Positions 27,311-36,922 of a stretch of 64,000 nucleotides of DNA are shown one piece after another. The notes under the pieces were generated by a model. It was not told where the DNA came from, did no database searches, and saw nothing but the letters and a program-made list of their open reading frames with translations. Numbering within the stretch: position 1 is the first letter of the stretch; every line of letters starts with the position of its first letter. The stretch lies in the NCBI GenBank assembly GCA_007858575.1, contig CP042279.1, forward strand, positions 372,001 through 436,000. Reading direction: 5' to 3'. Source of the DNA: Streptomyces sp. WAC08241 (GTDB lineage Bacteria; Actinomycetota; Actinomycetes; Streptomycetales; Streptomycetaceae). Position numbers and translations under genes: made by a program.

Positions 27311-28837
27311 GGCCGGCGCCAGCTCCTGCCGTCTCGTGCGAGCATCTCGTCCGCCTCGACCGGACCCCAGGTCCCGGACTGGTACTGCGCGGGCTTGCCG
27401 TGCTCGTCCCAGAACCTCTCGATCGGGTCGAGGATCTTCCAGGACAGCTCGACCTCCTCCACGCGCGGGAAGAGGTTCGAGTCGCCGAGCAGGACGTCGA
27501 GGATGAGCCGCTCGTACGCCTCCGGGCTGGACTCCGTGAAGGACTCGCCGTACGCGAAGTCCATCGACACGTCCCGGATCTCCATCTGGGTGCCGGGCAC
27601 CTTGGAGCCGAACTGCACCGTCACGCCCTCGTCCGGCTGCACCCGGATGACGATGGCGTTGCGGCCGAGCCCTCGGTCGCGGTGTGGTCGAAGGGGGAGT
27701 GCGGGGCGCGCTGGAAGACGACCGCGATCTCGGTGACGCGGCGGCCCAGGCGCTTGCCGGTGCGCAGGTAGAAGGGGACGCCCGCCCAGCGGCGGTTGTC
27801 GATCTCCAGCTTGACGGCCGCGTAGGTGTCGGTCTTCGACTGCGGGTCGATGCCGTCTTCCTGGAGGTAGCCGACGGCCTTCTCGCCGCCCTGCCACCCG
27901 GCCGCGTACTGGCCGCGGACTGTGGACGCGCCCAGGTCCCTGGGCAGCTTGACCGCGCCGAGGACCTTGGTCTTCTCGGCGGCCAGCGCGTCGGCGTCGA
28001 AGGAGGCGGGCTCCTCCATCGCGGTCAGCGCGAGCAGTTGGAGCAGGTGGTTCTGGATGACGTCACGGGCGGCGCCGATGCCGTCGTAGTAGCCGGCGCG
28101 GCCGCCGATGCCGATGTCCTCGGCCATGGTGATCTGCACGTGGTCGACGTACGACCGGTTCCAGATCGGCTCGAAGAGGGTGTTGGCGAAGCGGAGCGCC
28201 AGGATGTTCTGGACGGTCTCCTTGCCGAGGTAGTGGTCGATCCGGAAGACCTCGTGCGGCGGGAAGACCTCGTGGACGACCTCGTTGAGCTCCTTGGCGG
28301 AGGCCAGGTCGTGCCCGAAGGGCTTCTCGATGACCGCGCGGCGCCAGGAGCCGTCCCTCTGGTCGGCGAGCCCGTGCTTCTTGAGCTGCTGGACGACCTT
28401 GGGGAAGAACTTGGGCGGGACCGACAGGTAGAAGGCGAAGTTGCCGCCGGTGCCCTGGGCCTTGTCCAGCTCCTCGACGGTGGTCTTGAGCTGCTCGAAG
28501 GCCTCGTCGTCGTCGAAGTCGCCCTGGACGAACCGCATGCCCTGGATGAGCTGCTGCCACACCTCCTCGCGGAAGGGGTGCGCGAGTGCTGCTTGACGGC
28601 CTCGTAGACCTCCTGCGCGAAGTCCTCGTCCTGCCATTCGCGCCGGGCGAAGCCGACGAGCGAAAAGCCCGGCGGCAGCAGGCCGCGGTTGGCCAGGTCG
28701 TAGACGGCGGGCATCAGCTTCTTTCGGGACAAATCGCCCGTAACGCCGAAGATCACTAGACCCGACGGCCCCGCGATGCGCGGGAGCCGTCGGTCTGCGG
28801 CGTCACGGAGCGGATTGCCTCCGTGGACTGCGCTCAA
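27307..28837 (-). CDS. zwf: Glucose-6-phosphate 1-dehydrogenase; frameshifted
   Basis: NADP-dependent first step of the oxidative pentose-phosphate pathway. I take the TTG at 28837 (LSAVHGGNPLRDAADRRL) because GGAGG lies ten bases upstream and no ATG or GTG fits. Landmarks: coenzyme loop FGVTGDLSRKKLMPA, EKPFGHD, active-site RIDHYLGKETVQN, YYDGIGAARDVIQNHLLQLL and FYLRTGKRL. Losses near 28583 and 27672 break the frame. The stop at 27307 overlaps the opcA ATG. About 510 residues, as expected. Confidence 0.95.
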
Positions 28838-28842
28838 GGTGA

Positions 28843-29960
28843 TTACGCCTCCGAAGGTGCGAGGCGCTTCAGCTCCGCCTCGGTGGACTTGAGCAGGTCG
28901 TTCCAGGACGCCTCGAACTTCTGGACGCCCTCGTCCTCCAGGAGCTGGACGACCTCGTCGTAGCCGATGCCCAGCTTCGCGACGGCCTCCAGGACCGCGC
29001 GGGAGTCGTCGTACGTGCCCCGGATGGTGTCGCCGGTGACCTCGCCGTGGTCGGCGGTGGCCTCCAGGGTGGCCTCGGGCATGGTGTTGACCGTGCCGGG
29101 GGCGACCAGGTCCACCACGTACAGGGTGTCCTTGTACGCCGGGTCCTTGACGCCGGTCGAGGCCCACAGCGGACGCTGCTTGTTGGCGTGCGCCTTGTCG
29201 AGGGCCTCCCAGCGCTCGCCGGAGAAGACCTCCTCGTACGCCTCGTAGGCCAGACGGGCGTTGGCCAGGGCGGCCTTGCCCTTGAGCGCCTTGGCCTCGT
29301 CGGTGCCGATGCCGTCCAGGCGCTTGTCGATCTCCGTGTCCACGCGGGAGACGAAGAAGGAGGCCACCGAGTGGATCTTCGCGAGGTCCAGGCCGCGCTC
29401 GCGGGCCTTCTCCAGACCCGCCAGGTAGGCGTCCATGACCAGGCGGTAGCGCTCCAGCGAGAAGATCAGCGTCACGTTGACGCTGATGCCGAGGCCGATG
29501 ACCTCGGTGATCGCCGGCAGACCCGCCTCGGTGGCCGGGATCTTGATCAGCGCGTTGGGCCGGTCCACCAGCCACGCGAGCTGCTTGGCCTCGGCGACCG
29601 TGGCCTTGGTGTCGTGCGCGAGGCGGGGTCGACCTCGATGGAGACCCGGCCGTCCTGGCCGTCGGTCGCGTCGAAGACCGGGCGTAGGATGTCGGCGGCG
29701 TCGCGGACGTCCGCCGTCGTGATCATCCGGATCGCCTCTTCGACGGTCACCCGGCGGGCCGCGAGGTCGGAGACCTGCTGGTCGTAACCGTGGCCCTCGG
29801 AGATCGCCTTCTGGAAGATCGACGGGTTGGTGGTGACACCGACCACGTGGCTCTGGTCGATGAGCTCCGCCAGGTTGCCGGAGGTGATTCGCTGGCGCGA
29901 GAGGTCGTCCAGCCAGATCGCGACGCCTTCGTCGGAGAGGCGCTTGAGTGCGTCTGTCAT
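28843..29960 (-). CDS. tal: Transaldolase; one frameshift
   Basis: Moves a dihydroxyacetone unit between sugar phosphates in the non-oxidative pentose pathway. The ATG at 29960 gives [20 protein letters not shown]. Landmarks: [27 protein letters not shown] (broken by one lost C near 29627), the Schiff-base Lys in [42 protein letters not shown] and [11 protein letters not shown]. About 372 residues, the long actinobacterial type. It sits 36 bases after tkt and 5 bases before zwf. Confidence 0.95.
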
Positions 29961-29996
29961 GAGAGTTGCATCTCCATTAAGTCGTACGTATGGGCG

Positions 29997-32082
29997 TCAG
30001 CGCGCGGCGGCGTCGATCGATTCCCGCGCGGCGGCGACGATCGCCTCGGGCGTGAAGCCGAACTCGCGGAAGAGGACCTTCGCGTCCGCCGAGGCGCCGA
30101 AGTGCTCCAGGGAGACGATCCGGCCGGCGTCGCCGACGTACTTGTGCCAGGTCAGGCCGATGCCGGCCTCGACCGCGACCCGGGCGCGGACCGACGGCGG
30201 CAGGACGGAGTCCTTGTACGCCCGGTCCTGCTCCTCGAACCACTCCACCGACGGCATCGACACCACGCGGGTGGGGGTGCCGGCGGCCTGAGCTGCTCGC
30301 GGGCCTCGACGGCCAGGGTGCACCTCGGAGCCGGTCGCGATCAGCACGACCTCCGCCTCACTGCCTTCGGCGTCGAACAGCACGTAGCCGCCCTTGACCG
30401 TGTCCTCGTTCGGCGCGTACGTCGGCACGCCCTGGCGGGTGAGCGCCAGACCGTGTGGGGCGCCCTTGCCGAAGACCTTGGTGTGGCGCTGCATGATCTC
30501 GCGCCAGGCCAGGGCCGTCTCGTTGGCGTCGGCCGGGCGGACCAGGTTCAGACCCGGGATCGCGCGCAGCGAGGCCAGGTGCTCCACCGGCTGGTGGGTG
30601 GGGCCGTCCTCGCCCAGACCGATCGAGTCGTGGGTCCAGACGTAGGTCACCGGCAGGTGCATCAGGGCCGAGAGGCGCACCGCGTTGCGCATGTAGTCGG
30701 AGAACACCAGGAAGGTGCCGCCGTAGATCCGCGTGTTGCCGTGCAGCGCGATGCCGTTCATCTCCGCGGCCATCGAGTGCTCGCGGATGCCGAAGTGGAT
30801 CGTGCGGCCGTATTTGTCGGCCTCCGGCAGCGGGTTGCCTCGGGCAGGAACGACGAGTCCTTGTCGATCGTCGTGTTGTTCGAGCCGGCGAGGTCGGCCG
30901 AGCCGCCCCACAGCTCCGGGATGACCGAACCGAGCGCCTTGAGGACCTGGCCCGAGGCGGCACGGGTGGCCACGCCCTTGCCCGGCTCGAAGACCGGGAG
31001 CTTCTCGGCCCAGCCCGCGGGCAGCTCGTTGGCCTGGACGCGGTCGAACTCGGCCGCGCGCTCCGGGTTGGCCGTACGCCACTCCGCGAGCTGCTTCTCC
31101 CACTCCACGCGCGCCTCGCGGCCCCGCTCGCCGAGCGCGCGGGTGTGCGCGATGACCTCGTCGGAGACCTCGAAGGTCTTCTCCGGGTCGAAGCCCAGGA
31201 CGCGCTTGGTGGCCGCGACCTCCTCGTCGCCCAGCGCCGAGCCGTGGGCGGCCTCGGTGTTCTGCGCGTTCGGGGCGGGCCAGGCGATGATCGAGCGCAT
31301 CGCGATGAACGACGGGCGCTCGGTCTCGGCCTCGGCCGCGCGGATCGCCGCGTAGAGCCCGGCCGGGTCCAGGTCGCCGTTCTCCTGCGGCTCGACGCGC
31401 TGCACGTGCCAGCCGTACGCCTCGTACCGCTTGATCGTGTCCTCGGACACGGCCGTCTCGGTGTCGCCCTCGATCGAGATGTGGTTGTCGTCCCACAGCA
31501 GGGTCAGGTTGCCGAGCTTCTGGTGGCCGGCCAGCGAGGACGCCTCGGCGGAGATGCCCTCCTGGAGGCAGCCGTCACCGGCGATCGCGTAGATGTGGTG
31601 GTCGAACGGCGAGGTGCCGGCCGGCGCCTCCGGGTCGAACAGGCCGCGCTCGAAGCGGGCGGCCATCGCCATGCCCACGGCGTTGGCGACGCCCTGGCCC
31701 AGCGGGCCCGTGGTCGTCTCGACGGCGGCGGTGTGGCCGTACTCCGGGTGGCCGGGGGTCCTCGAACCCCAGGTGCGGAAGGCCTTCAGGTCGTCCAGTT
31801 CGAGACCGAAGCCACCCAGGTAGAGCTGGGTGTAGAGGGTCAGGGACGAGTGGCCGGCGGAGAGCACGAACTGGTCGCGCCCGACCCACTGGGGTCGGCC
31901 GGGTCGTGGCGCATCACCTTCTGGAAGAGGGTGTACGCGACGGGCGCCAGGCTCATCGCCGTACCGGGATGGCCGTTGCCGACCTTCTGTACGGCGTCCG
32001 CGGCCAGGACGCGGGCGGTGTCTACGGCCCGCTGGTCCAATTCGGTCCACTCGAGGTCTGTGGTGGTCGGCTTAGTGCTCAC
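29997..32082 (-). CDS. tkt: Transketolase; frameshifted
   Basis: Thiamine-diphosphate enzyme transferring two-carbon ketol units; first gene of the minus-strand pentose-phosphate operon. Start at 32082 (MSTKPTTTDLEWTELDQRAV). Landmarks: GHPGTAMSLAPVAY, VLSAGHSSLTLYTQLYL, TGPLGQGVANAVGMA, the TDP motif GDGCLQEG, FGIREHSMAAEMNG, HDSIGLGEDGPTHQPVEHL and IATGSEVHLAVEAREQLQA. Breaks lie near 31890, 31757, 30838 and 30287-30325; the last pair looks like one extra and one missing base. About 695 residues, the normal size. Confidence 0.95.
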
Positions 32083-32390
32083 CCTGGGTCAGGGCTCCTC
32101 TCCACATGTTCTGAAGCCGGTGACTGAGGGTGTACCGGCGGTGTCGAGCCTACCCCGCCGGACGGCCCTCTTTCGTGCTCATGCCCCTCAAATGAGCGCA
32201 CATGGCAAGACTGCCGGTGGCCGTGCGACTTCGCCTCCCGAGCGCGGTCCACCCCTGGGGGCGTACCCTTCAACACGACCCCACCCCCGCGAAGATCGGC
32301 GTCTGGGCAACGTCTAGAGTGGTGGTACGCGCAAGCTCCACCCCGTTCTCATCCGGGGAGCTTGCTGGGATTTCTCTGTCAGGGGTGTGC
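32083..32390. promoter_or_regulatory. Divergent tkt / ctaB intergenic region with leader hairpin
   Basis: 308 bases with no gene seen. TAGAGT at 32315-32320 is a candidate -10 for ctaB. Downstream, 32331-32365 forms a strong hairpin (GCAAGCTCC-A-CCCCG pairing with CGGGGAGCTTGC) followed by TGGGATTTCTCTG, 26 bases before the ctaB GTG. It could be an attenuator or a stabilising leader. The tkt promoter must also lie here, but I cannot place it. Confidence 0.45.
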
Positions 32391-33337
32391 GTGACGGCCG
32401 TCGAGTCCCGACCCGCAGGGGTCGTCTTGACTCCCAGCCCGGGGGCCATCGGCCGTTCGGGGCCCGCGTCAAGGCATTCGTGGCGCTGACCAAGCCGCGG
32501 ATCATCGAGCTGCTGCTCATCACGACCGTCCCGGTGATGTTCCTCGCCGAGCAGGGCGTGCCGAACCTCTGGCTGGTGCTCGCCACCTGCTTCGGCGGCT
32601 ACCTGTCGGCGGGCGGCGCGAACGCGCTCAACATGTACATCGACCGCGACATCGACGCCCTGATGGACTGCACGTCCCAGCGTCCGCTGGTCACCGGCAT
32701 GGTCTCGCCGCGCGAGGGCCTGGTCTTCGGCCTCACCCTCGCGGTGGTCTCCACGCTCTGGTTCGGCCTGCTCGTCAACTGGCTCTCCGCCTGGCTCTCG
32801 CTCGGCGCGCTGCTGTTCTACGTGGTCGTCTACACGATGATCCTCAAGCGGCGGACCGCGCAGAACATCGTCTGGGGCGGCATCGCCGGCTGCCTGCCCG
32901 TGCTCATCGGCTGGTCCTCGGTCACGAACTCGATGTCCTGGGCCGCGGTCGTCCTCTTCATGGTCATCTTCTTCTGGACGCCGCCGCACCACTGGCCGCT
33001 GTCGATGAAGGTCAAGGAGGACTACGCGCGCGTGGGCGTCCCCATGCTCCCGGTGGTCGCCTCCAACAAGGTCGTCGCCAAGCAGATCGTGGCCTATAGC
33101 TGGGTCATGGTCGCCGTCTCGCTGCTGCTCACCCCGCTGGGCTACACGGGCTGGTTCTACACCGCCGTGGCGCTGCTCACCGGCGGCTGGTGGCTCTGGG
33201 AGGCGCACGGGCTGCTCAACCGGGCCAAGGACGGCGCGACGGGCGCCAAGCTCAAGGAGATGCGCCTCTTCCACTGGTCCATCACCTACGTCTCGCTGCT
33301 CTTCGTGGCGGTCGCGGTGGACCCCTTCCTCCGCTGA
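32391..33337 (+). CDS. ctaB: Protoheme IX farnesyltransferase (haem O synthase); one frameshift
   Basis: Membrane prenyltransferase that adds a farnesyl group to haem b for the aa3-type oxidase. The GTG at 32391 gives [20 protein letters not shown]; one C lost near 32465 precedes the conserved [19 protein letters not shown]. The Asp-rich prenyl-diphosphate motif is [15 protein letters not shown], followed by TSQRPLVTG, and the second conserved loop is [20 protein letters not shown]. About eight hydrophobic segments; about 315 residues. Works with ctaA at 33904-34861. Confidence 0.94.
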
Positions 33338-33359
33338 CCTCCGTCAGAACCGCTCGGCC

Positions 33360-33401
33360 GACGGCCGGGCCGCGTGGGAAACGCCACGCGGCCCGGCCGT
33401 C
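33360..33401 (+). terminator. Terminator after ctaB
   Basis: Perfect 18-bp stem (GACGGCCGGGCCGCGTGG and complement) around the 6-base loop GAAACG, 22 bases after the ctaB stop. Confidence 0.85.
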
Positions 33402-33435
33402 GCCGTTCGATCTACCCGTCGGTAGCATCCTTGCC

Positions 33436-33810
33436 ATGGCAGACACGACGGCAGACACGACGGCAGGCACGAAGAAGGACGAGCGCAGGGTCGCCCGGCT
33501 CACCAAGCAGATCCAGGCCTTCTCCAAGGAGCACGGCGGCTCCGAGGGGCACCTGGAGCACATCGGCCAGGCGGGCACCCGGATCGTCCTCGTCGGCGCG
33601 GACGGCCTCTGGGGCGACCTGGTCGCCCCGACGTACGCGGTCGCCGAGCAGGCGGCCGAGAAGGCCGGCCTGACGCTCCACGAGGAGTTCGACGGCGAGT
33701 TCGCCGCGAAGGTCGTCACCGGTCCGTACGAGTGGACCCGGATGGCGGGCATCCAGATCGGCGGCCCTCCGACCGCTGAGGTGGCGGACGCGCCCGTACG
33801 CGCCGTATGA
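33436..33810 (+). CDS. Small conserved protein of unknown function
   Basis: Intact 124-residue cytosolic protein starting at the ATG at 33436. The N-terminus has ADTTADTTAGTKKDE (repeated TADT), then a basic helix (RRVARLTKQIQAFSKEHGG), a compact region (IGQAGTRIVLVGADGLWGD) and EFAAKVVTGPYEWTRMAGIQ. No signal peptide or membrane segment. I do not recognise a domain; I recall similar proteins at this place in other Streptomyces. It is flanked by hairpin terminators on both sides, so it is probably a single-gene transcript. Confidence 0.7.
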   Translation: MADTTADTTAGTKKDERRVARLTKQIQAFSKEHGGSEGHLEHIGQAGTRIVLVGADGLWGDLVAPTYAVAEQAAEKAGLTLHEEFDGEFAAKVVTGPYEWTRMAGIQIGGPPTAEVADAPVRAV

Positions 33811-33846
33811 AAGGGCCCACCGGCTCGCGGGAACCGGTGGGCCCTT
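33811..33846. terminator. Bidirectional terminator between convergent genes
   Basis: Perfect 13-bp inverted repeat (AAGGGCCCACCGG / CCGGTGGGCCCTT) beginning right after the preceding stop codon, with a 10-base loop; A-run before and T-run after suit both strands. Confidence 0.85.
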
Positions 33847-33903
33847 CTGTGCGCGCGGAAGGCGGCGGAAGGCGTACGGGGCGTACGGGAGCGGGCGGGG
33901 CCG

Positions 33904-34861
33904 TCAGGCCGTCGCGAGCTCCGGGTCGGCCTGGGCCGGGATCGCCGGGGTGCTCAGCGGGCGCTCGCGCATGCTCAGGGCGAGCCGCAGGACCGCGATC
34001 CACATCAGCGAGGAGCCGAGCATGTGGGCGGCGACCAGGAGCTCGGGGACCCCGGTGAAGTACTGGACGTAGCCGATCCCGCCCTGCGCGAGCAGCACGA
34101 TCAGCAGGTCGCGGGCGCGGGCCCGGGTGTCGTCCGGGGCGTCCACCGCGCGCAGGACCAGCCACATCGCGACCGCGAGGGCGCAGACGATCCAGGCGGC
34201 GATCGCGTGCGCGTGCGCGGCGTTCGTCCAGTCCCAGGGCATGCGCGGGACGTCGCTGCTGTCGCCGGCGTGCTTGCCGGAGCCGGTCACGGTGGTGCCG
34301 AGCGCGATCAGCAGGCCCGAGGTGATCGTGATCGCCCAGGACAGCCCGCGAACCGGGCGCGGCACGCGCGGGCGGGGCGGTGTCGCCCTCGCCGGTCCGG
34401 TGCCAGGTGACGACGGCGACCGTGAGAAGGGCGTTCGCGGCGAGGAAGTGGCCGGCGACCGTCCACGGGTTGAGGCCCATCCACACCGTGATGCCGCCGA
34501 GGACGGCGTTGCTCATCACGATCCAGAACTGGACCCAGGCGAGCCGGGTGAGGCGCCGCGCCGGCGCGGCTTGACCGAGCGCACGGCGATGATGGCCCAG
34601 CCGACGGCCGCCGACAGGACGTACGTCAGCATCCGGTTGCCGAACTCGATGGCGCCGTGGAGGCCTTGCTCGGGCGTGGCGAAGAGGCTGTCGTCCGTGC
34701 ACTTGGGCCAGGTGTCGCAGCCGAGACCGGAGCCGGTCAGCCGGACCGCGCCGCCCGTGACGATGATGAGCACGCTCATCACGACGGCGGAGAGCGCGGC
34801 GCGCCGGAGCGTCCTGGGGACGGGGTCCAGCGCCGGGCGATGAGGGCGAGGGGGTCAGCAC
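33904..34861 (-). CDS. ctaA: Haem A synthase (COX15/CtaA family); frameshifted
   Basis: Polytopic membrane enzyme oxidising haem O to haem A. Read on the minus strand from the GTG at 34861 (VLTPLALIARRWTPSPRTLR). Haem-ligand histidines appear in LHGAIEFGNRMLTYVL, VAGHFLAANALLTVA, NAAHAHAIAAWIV and LLVAAHMLGSSLMW. The periplasmic CDTWPKC loop near the N-terminus carries the conserved Cys pair of actinobacterial and Bacillus CtaA. Breaks near 34852, 34818, 34565 and 34370 were bridged. About 318 residues. It is convergent with the small unknown protein and close to ctaB. Confidence 0.88.
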
Positions 34862-34934
34862 GGGCCCTATCGTAGGACGGCGCTTGTGCGCGCTTTCACG
34901 AGGGGGGCGTATGTGGCCGAACGGAACCTTCCGG

Positions 34935-35719
34935 TTACTCCCAGCGGAAGAACTTCGCCGCCGCCCCCAGGCCCAGGACCGCCCACACCGCGAGGACCAG
35001 CGCGTCGCCCCACGGCATCGGCGCCCCGCCCTGGAGGACGTCCCGCAGGCCGTCCGAGAGGGCCGCGATCGGCAGCAGGGCGAGCACGTCGCCCGCCGCG
35101 CCGAACTTCTCCAGGGCACGATCACCCCGCCGCCCACCAGGAGCAGCAGGAAGACCAGGTTGGCGGCGGCCAGGGTGGCCTCGGCCCGCAGCGTCCCGGC
35201 CATCAGCAGGCCGAGGCCGGAGAAGGCGGCCGTGCCGAGGACCAGGAGCAGCAGCACGGAGAGCGGGTTCCCGTGCGGGGACCAGCCGAGCGCGAGCGCG
35301 ATCGCGGTCAGGAGCGCGACCTGGAGGACCTCGGTGACCAGGACGGCGAGCGTCTTGGCGGTCATCAGGGCCCAGCGGGGAGCGGTGAGGCCCCCAGGCG
35401 CTTGAGCACCCCGTACCGGCGCTCGAAGCCGGTCGCGATGGCCTGGCCGGTGAAGGCGGTGGACATCACGGCGAGCGCGAGGACGCCGGGGGCGAGGAAG
35501 TCGACGGGCTTCCCGGCCCCGGTGTCGACGACGTCGACGGTGGAGAACAGCACCAGGAGCAGCGAGGGATGATCACCGTCAGGAGCAACTGCTCGCCGTT
35601 GCGCAGCAGCATCCTGGCCTCCAGGGCGGTCTGCGCGGCGATCATCCGCCCGACGGGGGCGGCGCCGGGCCGGGGGAGTAGGCGCCGGTGGACTTCGGGA
35701 GAGGGGCTTCCGTGCTCAT
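34935..35719 (-). CDS. ABC-2 type transporter permease; frameshifted
   Basis: About 260-residue membrane subunit with six hydrophobic segments of the DrrB/ABC-2 type. Start ATG at 35719 (MSTEAPLPKSTGAYSPGPAP). Landmarks: LEARMLLRNGEQLLLTVIIP, PGVLALAVMSTAFTGQAIAT, FERRYGVLKRLGASPL (the intracellular coupling region typical of this family) and a terminal GDALVLAVWAVLGLGAAAKF. Breaks near 35660, 35570, 35393 and 35118. It lies directly downstream of its ATPase; the two form an exporter of unknown substrate. Confidence 0.8.
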
Positions 35720-35838
35720 GACCTCAGCTCCTTGCCCGTGAGCTCCAGGTTGTGCTGACCCGGGGGCGACCCCGGACCCCCGGTGGATCTCGGCGATGGC
35801 CGACCTCATGACCTCAGCTCCTTGCCCGTGAGCTCCAG
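35715..35838 (-). repeat. Duplicated 3' end of the ABC ATPase gene
   Basis: A 34-base sequence ending the ATPase gene (encoding LELTGKELRS and its stop) occurs at 35805-35838 and again, identical, at 35715-35748, 90 bases apart. The second copy overlaps the permease start. The 56 bases between are not repeated. Confidence 0.85.
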
Positions 35839-36741
35839 AAATACGTCTTCGAGGGTGTGGCGCTCGACCGCGATGCCGTCCGGCATGACGCCGTGCTGGG
35901 CGCACCAACTGGTGACCGTCGCGAGGAGCTGCGGGTCGACGCCGCCGGTGATCCGGTACGTGCCGGGGAGCGTCTCCGTCGCGGCCGTGCCGTCCGGGAG
36001 CGCCTTGAGCAGGGAGCCCAGGTCGAGCCCGGGGCGGCCGGTGAAGCGCAGGGTGTTCTCGGCGCCGCCGCGGCACAGCTCCTCGGGGCTGCCCTGGGCG
36101 GCGATCCGGCCGGCGTCGACGATGGCGACGTCGTCGGCCAGCTCCTCGGCCTCCTGCATGAAGTGCGTGGTGAGGACGGTGGTCACCCCGTCGGCGCGCA
36201 GCTCGCGGACCAGGTCCCAGGTGGCGCGCCGCGCCTGCGGGTCGAGGCCGGCGGTGGGCTCGTCGAGGAAGACCAGCTCGGGCGCCCGACGACGGCCATG
36301 GCGAGCGCGAGGCGCTGCTGCTGGCCGCCGGAGAGGCGCCGGTAGCTCGTACGGCCGCAGGAGCCGAGGCCGAGCCGCTCGATCAGGGCGTCCACGTCCA
36401 GCGGGTGGGCGTGGAGCTTCGCCATGTGGCGGAGCATCTCGTCGGCGCGGGCCCCGGAGTAGACGCCGCCGGACTGGAGCATGACGCCGATCCGGGGCGC
36501 AGGGCGGCCGCGTCGGCGACCGGGTCCAGGCCGAGGACCCGGACGGTGCCGCCGTCGGGCCTGCGGTAGCCCTCGCAGGTCTCGATCGTGGTGTCTTGCC
36601 GGCCCCGTTGGGGCCGAGGACGGCGGTGACGGTGCCGGCCCGTACGTCGAGGTCGAGGCCGTCGACGGCGGTCTTGTCTCCGTACCGCTTGACCAGGCCG
36701 CGGACCTGGACGACCGACTCGGTCGTGGGCTTCCCGTGCAT
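35806..36741 (-). CDS. ABC transporter ATP-binding protein (DrrA-like); frameshifted
   Basis: Nucleotide-binding subunit of the exporter. I take the ATG at 36741 (MHGKPTTESVVQVRGLVKRY); an ATG at 36807 would add 22 residues. Landmarks: Walker A GPNGAGKTT (broken by a lost base near 36595), Q-loop MLQSGGVYSG, signature LSGGQQQRLALAMA, Walker B LVFLDEPTAGLD and switch His in VLTTHFMQEAEEL. The C-terminal extension (LEDVFLELTGKELRS) is typical of drug-exporter ATPases. Breaks also near 36500 and 36287. Divergent from the suf operon. Confidence 0.88.
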   Translation of the reverse strand: MHGKPTTESVVQVRGLVKRYGDKTAVDGLDLDVRAGTVTAVLGPNGAGKTPRSRPARATAGPTAAPSGSSAWTRSPTRPPCAPDRRHAPVRRRLLRGPRRRDAPPHGEAPRPPAGRGRPDRAARPRLLRPYELPAPLRRPAAAPRARHGRRRAPELVFLDEPTAGLDPQARRATWDLVRELRADGVTTVLTTHFMQEAEELADDVAIVDAGRIAAQGSPEELCRGGAENTLRFTGRPGLDLGSLLKALPDGTAATETLPGTYRITGGVDPQLLATVTSWCAQHGVMPDGIAVERHTLEDVFLELTGKELRS

Positions 36742-36831
36742 GCCGGGAAGTCTAGAGAGCGCCTGCGGCTCCCCGGGCGCGGGGGCCCGAAGAGTGGTCG
36801 AATTCATCCCACGAATGATCGTTTCCGCAGG

Positions 36832-36850
36832 TCAGGTAAGGCTTACCTGA
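36832..36850. promoter_or_regulatory. Iron-box-like 19-bp palindrome (IdeR/DmdR type)
   Basis: TCAGGTAAGGCTTACCTGA is a palindrome but for its central base. It matches the actinobacterial iron-box consensus TTAGGTTAGGCTAACCTAA at 15 of 19 positions (consensus from memory). It lies between the divergent ABC exporter and sufR, 72 bases before the sufR start, so it may make one or both iron-responsive. Confidence 0.6.
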
Positions 36851-36908
36851 GTGACGCACGGCACCGTCCGCGCGGCGGGTGCCGCTTGTCACTCCCCGAT
36901 TAATTACG

Positions 36909-36922
36909 CAACAATGGTGTTG
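36909..36922. promoter_or_regulatory. SufR operator, CAAC-N6-GTTG
   Basis: CAAC-AATGGT-GTTG is an exact match to the inverted repeat known for SufR in cyanobacteria and, as I recall, Streptomyces. The last G is the first base of the sufR GTG start. Binding here would sit on the transcription or translation start and give autorepression of the suf operon. Confidence 0.75.
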
